Shown in pieces: positions 58,143 to 64,000 of a stretch of 64,000 nt of DNA. A program made the translations under genes and the position numbers. Under the pieces are notes generated by a model. That model worked only from the letters and a program-made list of their open reading frames with translations, made no database searches and had not been told where the DNA came from. The stretch covers positions 372,001-436,000 of the forward strand of contig NZ_QFXK01000031.1 of assembly GCF_003261635.1 (NCBI RefSeq), in the 5' to 3' direction. Origin of the DNA: Kribbella monticola (GTDB lineage: Bacteria > Actinomycetota > Actinomycetes > Propionibacteriales > Kribbellaceae). Positions within the stretch are counted from its first letter, which is position 1; each line of letters starts with the position of its first letter.

Positions 58143-59644
58143 GAGAGCTCCACGCAGACGTTGGTGAGTTCGGAGTAGAAATGCAGGGAATGGGTGCCGC
58201 CCTCGCGGCCCAGACCGGAGAGTTTCATACCGCCGAAGGGCGTGCGGAGGTCGCGGAGGAACCAGGTGTTGACCCACACGATGCCGACGTCGAGCGCCGG
58301 TCCGGCGCGGTGAGCGCGGCCGACGTCGCGGGTCCACACGGTGGCCGCCAAGCCGTAGCGGCTGTTGTTGGCCAGCGCGAACGCCTCCTCCTCGGTGTCG
58401 AAGGGAGCGATGTGGCAGATCGGGCCGAAGATCTCCTCGGTATTGGTGCGCGCATCGGCAGACAGACCGGTGATGACCGTCGGTTGCACATAGCAACCAC
58501 CGTCGCGAGCGTCGCCGAACGCCGGTACGCCGCCGCCCGCGAGGACCGTGGCGCCTTCGGAGCGCGCGAGGTCGTAGTACCCGAGCACCTTGTCGCGGTG
58601 CTGTTTCGAGATCAGCGGCATGTTCATGGTGGCTTCTTCGGCGGGCCAGCCGAAGGTCAACTCGTCGGCTCGCTGGGCCAGCCGCGAGCAGAACTCCTCG
58701 AAGACCGGCCGCTCGACATAGAGCCGTTCGGTGCACAAACAGACCTGACCGCCGTTGGTGAAGACCGACCGGACAGAGCCCTCGACGGCCGCGTCCAGAT
58801 CGGCGTCGGCGAAGATCAGGCCCGCGTTCTTGCCGCCGAGCTCGAAGGAGACGGCCTTGACGCCGTCCGCCGCGGCCTTGGCGATCGCGCTGCCGGTGGA
58901 CGATTCGCCGGTGAAGGTGATCGCGTCGACGCCCGGATGCTTCGTGAGGAACTCCCCAGCGGACGAGGGCCCGAAGCCGTGCACGAGGTTGAAGACACCC
59001 TCCGGTACGCCGGCCGCGGCCATCACCTCGGCGAGGACGGTCGCCGAGGCCGGGGTCTCCTCGGACGGCTTCACCACCACGGCGTTGCCACAGGCAAGGG
59101 CTGGCGCCACCTTCCAGGTGAGCAGCAGGAGCGGGAGATTCCAGGGCACGATGATCGCCACCACGCCCGCAGGCTTGCGTACGGCGTAGTTGAGCGCCCG
59201 CCGCCCATCAGCGAGCACGGTCGTGTACGACTCGGTCGGCGTGGTGGTGGCGAAGTCGGCGAAGGCGCGGAAGTTGGCGGCGCCGCGCGGGATGTCGAGC
59301 GTCCGGGCCTGGCTGATCGACTTGCCGGTATCGCCGACCTCGGCCGCGATCAGGTCGTCGAAGCGCCGCTCGAGCTCATCGGCGACCCGACGGAGTACGA
59401 CGGCTCGTTCCTGCTCGCTCATCCGGCCCCACGGCCCACTCAAGGCCGCCCGAGCGGCATTGACGGCTGCGTCCACGGTCGCCTCGTCGGCCTCGCAGAC
59501 GTCGAAGATCTTCTCCCCTGTCACCGGGCTCAGCTTGGCGAAGGTCGAGCCGCCTGCGACGAACTCTCCGCCGACAAAGTTGCGCAACAAGCCAGGCTCA
59601 CCGGGCTGACCGGTGAGCAATTCGGGTCGCCAGAGCGACGTCAT
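58139..59644 (-). CDS. nbaE: 2-Aminomuconate 6-semialdehyde dehydrogenase
   Basis: 501 residues from ATG 59644, overlapping the kmo stop (ATGA). NAD-dependent aldehyde dehydrogenase fold with the Rossmann region VPWNLPLLLLTWKVAPALACGNAVVVKPSEETP, active Glu in SFELGGKNAG and catalytic Cys in GGQVCLCTERLY. The clade is the hydroxymuconic/aminomuconic semialdehyde dehydrogenases. It oxidises 2-aminomuconate semialdehyde to 2-aminomuconate. The upstream N-terminal extension in the same frame is a shadow of kmo and was excluded. Confidence 0.93.
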   Translation of the reverse strand: MTSLWRPELLTGQPGEPGLLRNFVGGEFVAGGSTFAKLSPVTGEKIFDVCEADEATVDAAVNAARAALSGPWGRMSEQERAVVLRRVADELERRFDDLIAAEVGDTGKSISQARTLDIPRGAANFRAFADFATTTPTESYTTVLADGRRALNYAVRKPAGVVAIIVPWNLPLLLLTWKVAPALACGNAVVVKPSEETPASATVLAEVMAAAGVPEGVFNLVHGFGPSSAGEFLTKHPGVDAITFTGESSTGSAIAKAAADGVKAVSFELGGKNAGLIFADADLDAAVEGSVRSVFTNGGQVCLCTERLYVERPVFEEFCSRLAQRADELTFGWPAEEATMNMPLISKQHRDKVLGYYDLARSEGATVLAGGGVPAFGDARDGGCYVQPTVITGLSADARTNTEEIFGPICHIAPFDTEEEAFALANNSRYGLAATVWTRDVGRAHRAGPALDVGIVWVNTWFLRDLRTPFGGMKLSGLGREGGTHSLHFYSELTNVCVELS

Positions 59645-60951
59645 CTCCGCCTCCGCAGAACTCGAAGAACAGCCCCGAGAACACCGGTAGAAAGGAGAAT
59701 CGAGGCCGCCAACGCCTGGTGCTGGCGGTGAACCCGAGCGCGGACCTCGGCGTACGGCGTAGTGGAGAACGAGACCAGTTCGTAGCGGGAGACGTAGCGA
59801 CCCGGCAGTGCTCGTTCCAAGGCGTGCTCGATGCGTTTGCCGAGGCGGAAGACCGGTGAGGCGACCTTGTCGCGCATTTCGACGAAATTCGCGAGTGCCA
59901 TCTCCGCGATCGCCTCGGTGTTCTCGCGCCGGCGGTGCTCGAACAGCGGCAACGCGCGCGCCCACGTCCCGGCCGTGTCGTCCAGGCAGCGATCCAGCTC
60001 GACGACGTCCTCGAACGCGCAGTTCGCGCCCTGCCCGTAGAACGGCACGATCGCGTGCGCGGCATCACCGATCAACGCAGTACGACCGTGTGCCTGCCAC
60101 GGCGACGTGTGCACGGTCCCGAGCACACCGACCGGGTTGTACTGGTAGTCGGCGATCAGGGAAGGGGCCAACGGCAACAAATCCGGGTACTGCGAACGGA
60201 AGTGCGCCTCGATCGCGCCGGCGTCGGCCAGCGCGTCGAACGACCCGGTCGGCCAGAACAGCGTGCAGGTGAAGGACCGATCCGGGTTCGGCAACGCGAT
60301 CATCATCGACGTACCGCGCGGCCAGATGTGCAGCGCACCAGGATCGAGCGCGAACTCCCCGTCGACGGCCGGAATGCTCAACTCCTTGTAGCCGTAGTCC
60401 AGGAAGTCGACGTCTTCGGTCACCGCTCCCTCGCCGAGCAATTGCCCACGTACTGCGGACCCGGCGCCATCCGCCCCCAGTACGACGTCCGCCGACGCCT
60501 CCACCTTGCCCGCGGGCGTCTCGAAGATCATCGACCCGGCCTGGGAATCGAGCTCCACCAGCCGATGCTCGAAGCGGATCTCCACCCCGGGCGCGGCAGC
60601 GGCCGCGTCCAGCAACGCGTTGTTGAGCGCGCCGCGGCTGATCGAGTTGATCGCCCGGTCCTGGGTCGCGCTGTACTGCTGGAAGTCCAGCGGTCCCTCC
60701 ACCGGATGGATCATCCGGCCCTTCATCGGCAGCGCGTCGCGCATCACCTCGTCGACCAGCCCGATCCGGCGCAGTGCGTCCAGCCCGCGTTCGGAGATCG
60801 CCAGGTTGATCGACCGGCCGCGTTCGACCTGCGCGACCCGCGGGTCCGGCCGCCGTTCGTACAGCGTCACCGACAGGCCCCGCCGCGCCAGGAAACAGGC
60901 CAGCAAGGAACCGGTCAGGCCGGCACCGACGATGGCGACACGCTCTTTCAT
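59641..60951 (-). CDS. kmo: Kynurenine 3-monooxygenase
   Basis: 436 residues. FAD-binding class A monooxygenase: GxGxxG in AIVGAGLTGSLLACFLARRG, the DG motif VVLGADGAGSAVRG, and GD motif ALIGDAAHAIVPFYGQGANCAFED. RSINLAISERGLDALRRIGL is specific for kynurenine monooxygenases. It hydroxylates L-kynurenine with NADPH and oxygen. The C-terminal 25 residues are hydrophobic and basic, which may hold the enzyme at the membrane. It starts 10 nt after kynU stop and overlaps the dehydrogenase. Confidence 0.95.
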   Translation of the reverse strand: MKERVAIVGAGLTGSLLACFLARRGLSVTLYERRPDPRVAQVERGRSINLAISERGLDALRRIGLVDEVMRDALPMKGRMIHPVEGPLDFQQYSATQDRAINSISRGALNNALLDAAAAAPGVEIRFEHRLVELDSQAGSMIFETPAGKVEASADVVLGADGAGSAVRGQLLGEGAVTEDVDFLDYGYKELSIPAVDGEFALDPGALHIWPRGTSMMIALPNPDRSFTCTLFWPTGSFDALADAGAIEAHFRSQYPDLLPLAPSLIADYQYNPVGVLGTVHTSPWQAHGRTALIGDAAHAIVPFYGQGANCAFEDVVELDRCLDDTAGTWARALPLFEHRRRENTEAIAEMALANFVEMRDKVASPVFRLGKRIEHALERALPGRYVSRYELVSFSTTPYAEVRARVHRQHQALAASILLSTGVLGAVLRVLRRRR

Positions 60952-60961
60952 TCACACTCCG

Positions 60962-62254
60962 TCAGGTGGTGATCGGGAAGACGTCGGCCAGCGCTCGAGC
61001 GGCGCGCCAGCAGTCGTGGTACAGCGAGTAGAGCGGGACGGGCGCAAGCCGCAGTACGTCGGGCTCGCGGGCATCGGCGATCACGCCGTACTCCGAGCGG
61101 AGCACTTTGGCGAGCTCCCCCGCAGTACGGTCCCCGCCGATCCGAAGCGAGAGTTGGGCACCTCGCTGCAGCGGGTCGGTCGGCGTGATCACCTGCAGGG
61201 GCCGGCCTGGGGTCACGTCCGCGAGCAGCCGTTCCAGGTACGCCGTGAGGCGGATGCTGCGCTCACGGAGTACGCCGATGCCGACCTTGTCGAACAGCTC
61301 GAGCGACGTCCGGACCGGGCTCATCGAGAAGATCGGCGGGTTCGACACCTGCCAGGCATCCGCCGACGCGGGCGGGCGCGACTCGGGCGCCATCTGGAAC
61401 CTGGTGGACGCCTCCGTGCTCCACCAGCCCTCGAAGCGCTGGATCGAAGGGTCCCCGAGGTGGCGCTCGTGCACGAACGCGCCCGCGAGCGCACCCGGGC
61501 CGGAGTTGAGGTACTTGTACGAACACCAGGCCGCGAAGTCCACATCCCAGTCGTGCAGCGACAACGGGACATTGCCGGCGGCGTGGGCGAGGTCCCAGCC
61601 GACGACGGCTCCGGCTTCGTGACCTGCCGCGGTGATCGTGGGGATGTCCATCAGCTGGCCGGTCAGGTAGTTGACCCCGCCGAGCAGGACCAGCGCCACG
61701 TCGGGAGTCAGGCGCGCCAGAACATCCGCAGTACGAAGGCAGTCTTCTCCGTCGCGGGGTTTGAGCCGTACTACGGCGTCGTCGGGATCCAAGCCGTGGA
61801 AGCGGGCCTGGCTGCGCACCGCGTAGCTGTCCGAGGGGAAGGCCGAGTCCTCGATGACGATGCGGAAGCGGTCCGCGGTGGGACGGTAGAACGACACCAT
61901 CAGCAGGTGCAGGTTGACGGTCAGGGAGTTCATCACGACCGTCTCACCGGGGAGTGCGCCGACGAGTCGGGCGGCGGGAGCGGTGAGCAGTTCGTGGTAC
62001 GGGAGCCAAGGGCGCGTCGCTTCGAGGTGTCCCTCGACGCCTAGCGCGGCCCAGGAGTCGAGATCCTCGAGCAGTTCGGTGCGGGTCGCCTTCGGCCGGA
62101 GTCCGAGCGAGTTGCCGGCGAAGTAGGCGACATCGGGGTAGTAGCCGTTGTCGACCGGCGGTACGTCGAACAGCTCGCGGTGCCCCGGGTCCGCCTTGTC
62201 CAGCGCGAACGACTCGGCCTCGGAACCCGGTTCTTCCAGCGGTGGTTGCGTCAC
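60962..62254 (-). CDS. kynU: Kynureninase
   Basis: 430 residues from GTG 62254, overlapping the glgC stop (GTGA). PLP fold type I: YFAGNSLGLRPKATR, VVMNSLTVNLHLLMVSFY, GWDLAHAAGNVPLSLHDWDVDFAAWCSYKYLNSGPG (PLP Lys in SYKYLN), RFEGWWSTEASTRFQM, and NPPIFSMSPVRTSLELF. It cleaves 3-hydroxykynurenine to 3-hydroxyanthranilate and alanine. It starts the kynurenine block, directly behind glgC. Confidence 0.96.
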   Translation of the reverse strand: MTQPPLEEPGSEAESFALDKADPGHRELFDVPPVDNGYYPDVAYFAGNSLGLRPKATRTELLEDLDSWAALGVEGHLEATRPWLPYHELLTAPAARLVGALPGETVVMNSLTVNLHLLMVSFYRPTADRFRIVIEDSAFPSDSYAVRSQARFHGLDPDDAVVRLKPRDGEDCLRTADVLARLTPDVALVLLGGVNYLTGQLMDIPTITAAGHEAGAVVGWDLAHAAGNVPLSLHDWDVDFAAWCSYKYLNSGPGALAGAFVHERHLGDPSIQRFEGWWSTEASTRFQMAPESRPPASADAWQVSNPPIFSMSPVRTSLELFDKVGIGVLRERSIRLTAYLERLLADVTPGRPLQVITPTDPLQRGAQLSLRIGGDRTAGELAKVLRSEYGVIADAREPDVLRLAPVPLYSLYHDCWRAARALADVFPITT

Positions 62255-63477
62255 GGTTTGACGACCTGGCCCTTGCCGAGCACCGTGACACCGCCCTTGG
62301 ACACGGTGAAGCCGCGCTCGCGGTCGAGGTCCGGATCGACACCGATCTCGATACCGTCGGGGATCTCGATGTTCTTGTCCAGGATGACGTTCTTCAGGAC
62401 GACGTTCGCGCCGATCTTGCAGTTGTCCATGATGACCGCGCGCTCGATTTTCGCGCCGGCGTTGACGATCACGTTCGCGCCGATCACCGAGTGGTCCACG
62501 GTCGCGCCGGAGATGATCGAGCCGGCACAGACGATCGACTCGCCGACGGTCGCGTTGTCGGTGAACTTCGCGCCGGGCAACTGCGGGTGCGAGGTGAAGA
62601 TCGGCCAGTCGGAGTTGTACAGGTTGAAGACCGGCTGGATCGAGACGAGGTCCATGTGAGCCTCGTGGTACGAGTCGAGCGAACCGACATCGCGCCAGTA
62701 CGAGCGGTCCCGGTCGAGCGCACCCGGGACGTCGTTGTCCTTGAAGTCGTAGACGCCGGCCTTGCCCTCGGCCACCAGCATCGGGACGATGTCGCCGCCC
62801 ATGTCGTGCCGGGACGCCGGGTTGGCCGCGTCCTTGCGAAGCGCCTCGACCAGCACATCGGCGCTGAACACGTAGTTGCCCATCGAGGCGAACGTCTCGT
62901 CCGGCGAGTCCGGCAGCCCCGGCGGATCGGCCGGCTTCTCCAGGAACTCCGCGATCGCGTGGCCGTCGTCGGCCGTCTTGATCACGCCGAACTCCGAGGC
63001 CTCCGCGCGCGGTACCCGGATCCCGGCCACGGTCACGCCGTTGCCGCGCTCGATGTGTGCCTGCACCATCTGCGAGGCGTCCATCCGGTACACGTGGTCC
63101 GCGCCGAACACGACGATGATGTCCGGCTTGGCGTCGTTGATCAGGTTCATCGACTGGTAGATCGCGTCCGCACTGCCCTGGTACCACTGCGGGCCGAGCC
63201 GCTGCTGGGCCGGCACACAGGTGACGTAGTTGCCCAGGAACGTCGACATCCGCCAGGTGATCGTGACGTGCCGGTCCAGCGAGTGCGACTTGTACTGCGT
63301 CAGCACGCACAGACTGCGGATGCCCGCGTTGACCAGGTTGGACAGCACGAAGTCGATCAGGCGATAACTCCCGCCGAACGGCACAGCCGGTTTGGCCCGG
63401 TCCGCCGTGAGCGGCATCAGCCGCTTCCCCTCGCCGCCGGCCAGCACGATTCCCAGGATCTTCGGTGCCTTCGCCAT
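62251..63477 (-). CDS. glgC: Glucose-1-phosphate adenylyltransferase
   Basis: 408 residues from ATG 63477. N-terminal nucleotidyltransferase domain: GIVLAGGEGKRLMPLTADRAKPAVPFGGSYRLIDFVLSNLVNAG, with ADHVYRMD and the glucose-1-P site EFLEKP. C-terminal left-handed beta-helix of hexapeptide repeats (VCAGSIISGATVDHSVIGANVIVNAGAKIERAVIMDNC). It makes ADP-glucose for glycogen or trehalose-related alpha-glucans. Its stop overlaps the kynU start by 4 nt, an unusual pairing. It is divergent from the GNAT gene at 63542 with a 64-nt gap. Confidence 0.96.
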   Translation of the reverse strand: MAKAPKILGIVLAGGEGKRLMPLTADRAKPAVPFGGSYRLIDFVLSNLVNAGIRSLCVLTQYKSHSLDRHVTITWRMSTFLGNYVTCVPAQQRLGPQWYQGSADAIYQSMNLINDAKPDIIVVFGADHVYRMDASQMVQAHIERGNGVTVAGIRVPRAEASEFGVIKTADDGHAIAEFLEKPADPPGLPDSPDETFASMGNYVFSADVLVEALRKDAANPASRHDMGGDIVPMLVAEGKAGVYDFKDNDVPGALDRDRSYWRDVGSLDSYHEAHMDLVSIQPVFNLYNSDWPIFTSHPQLPGAKFTDNATVGESIVCAGSIISGATVDHSVIGANVIVNAGAKIERAVIMDNCKIGANVVLKNVILDKNIEIPDGIEIGVDPDLDRERGFTVSKGGVTVLGKGQVVKP

Positions 63478-63541
63478 GTCCGCACCTTAGCTTTGCTGTG
63501 CGGTTTGCATAAGGCGGTTGCGAGTGTCGGACACTGTGAGC

Positions 63542-64000
63542 ATGCCCAGACTCGTCGAACCGACTACCGCCGTTCACCGATCCTTCCTCGAAGCCTGGGA
63601 CGAGCTGGAGCCGGAGCAGGAGCGGTGGATGGGTGCGCACGGGGCTTGGCAGTCGTGGACCCGCGACGAACTGGAGGACCCGGAACAGTTCGCTGCACTG
63701 GTCGAAGCGATCCGCTCAGAGGCGCTGCCGGAGACCGAGCTGCCGCCGGACCTGGTGCACCAGACAATGCTCTGGTACGTCGAAGGCGACCAATGGCTCG
63801 GCCGCCTCTCGATCCGGCACACCCTCACCCCGGTCCTGCACGAACTCGGCGGCCACATCGGCTACACCGTCCGCCCGTCCGCCCAACGCAAGGGCTACGC
63901 GACCCGGATGCTCACCGAGTCACTCCCCTGGGCCGCCCGCCTAGGCATCGACACCGCTCTCGTCACCTGCGACGTCGACAACATCGCCTCCCGCCGCGTG
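63542..64000 (+). CDS. GNAT family N-acetyltransferase, truncated by the window edge
   Basis: 153 codons are present from ATG 63542, open to the last base. The fold is GNAT: MLWYVEGDQWLGRLSIRHTLTPVLHELGGHIGYTVRPSAQRKGYATRMLTESLPWAARLGIDTALVTCDVDN, with acetyl-CoA loop RPSAQRKGYA. The N-terminal part (FLEAWDELEPEQERW) is typical for the actinobacterial predicted acetyltransferase group (COG3981). The C-terminal end is missing. Confidence 0.9.
   Translation, partial: MPRLVEPTTAVHRSFLEAWDELEPEQERWMGAHGAWQSWTRDELEDPEQFAALVEAIRSEALPETELPPDLVHQTMLWYVEGDQWLGRLSIRHTLTPVLHELGGHIGYTVRPSAQRKGYATRMLTESLPWAARLGIDTALVTCDVDNIASRRV

Noticed and set aside
60962..63640. 892-codon frame joining kynureninase to sequence across glgC
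   Set aside because: The upstream part is a shadow of glgC; kynureninase homology and a GTG at 62254 define the real gene.
1..64000. tRNA, rRNA, IS elements, CRISPR arrays and riboswitches
   Set aside because: No tRNA T-loop/acceptor pattern, transposase motif, regularly spaced identical repeats or known riboswitch core was found by reading.

Overview
The window is about 70% GC, with dense short-gap operons, frequent GTG starts and 4-nt stop/start overlaps. Gene content points to a soil actinobacterium: a SigE-RseA-RseB-HtrA-TatB block, PspAB, DUF5937 regulators, a SARP regulator, LacI-controlled sugar importers without their own ATPase, and a catabolic kynurenine pathway. Nocardioidaceae such as Kribbella fit best; that placement is inference from gene content, not a database result. 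No rRNA, tRNA, CRISPR array, insertion sequence or phage gene was seen.

Layout. 0-16 kb is a mosaic of small units: the 3'-truncated copy of a secreted GH43 glycosidase, an ECF sigma factor with its membrane partner, a RelA/SpoT-like nucleotidyltransferase with an overlapping small partner gene, a three-gene ABC exporter, two tandem alpha/beta hydrolases (one lacking the nucleophile), a RecB-like nuclease, a PHP phosphoesterase with a MarC membrane protein, a Nudix hydrolase, and several one-component regulators paired with targets (AraC/NmrA-like, TetR/DUF4267).

16.3-24.1 kb is a LacI-controlled carbohydrate locus: regulator, lipoprotein binding protein, two permeases, a Tat-exported PF10091 glycoamylase-like protein and a cytoplasmic GH39 enzyme. 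24.1-35.4 kb holds three enzymes that together resemble the lower half of the ethylmalonyl-CoA pathway (MaoC hydratase, acyl-CoA dehydrogenase, CoA-ester lyase). They are separated by two paralogous DUF5937 regulators, a shortened SARP/NB-ARC regulator, a stress membrane protein, a CorA transporter, a Ser/Thr kinase, a secreted cyclophilin and a LuxR-HTH/VOC fusion.

35.5-47.6 kb is an envelope and ion block: MgtE-like cytoplasmic protein plus DUF1003 protein, HtpX, PspAB, Mrp, then (after a GNAT/TetR/membrane insertion) TatB, HtrA, RseB-like, RseA-like and SigE. A SigE-type promoter sits in front of sigE. 47.6-54.2 kb is mixed accessory content: a small biotin carrier, CGNR regulator/MFS/GNAT, SIS isomerase/DeoR, an O-methyltransferase with no standard start codon, and a Fic protein behind an AT-rich leader.

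54.2-63.5 kb is one long minus-strand unit encoding tryptophan/kynurenine degradation (kynureninase, kynurenine 3-monooxygenase, 2-aminomuconate semialdehyde dehydrogenase, RidA-type deaminase, 3-hydroxyanthranilate dioxygenase, ACMS decarboxylase, formamidase, aminotransferase). It starts with glgC, whose stop overlaps the kynU start. A GNAT gene runs off the right edge.
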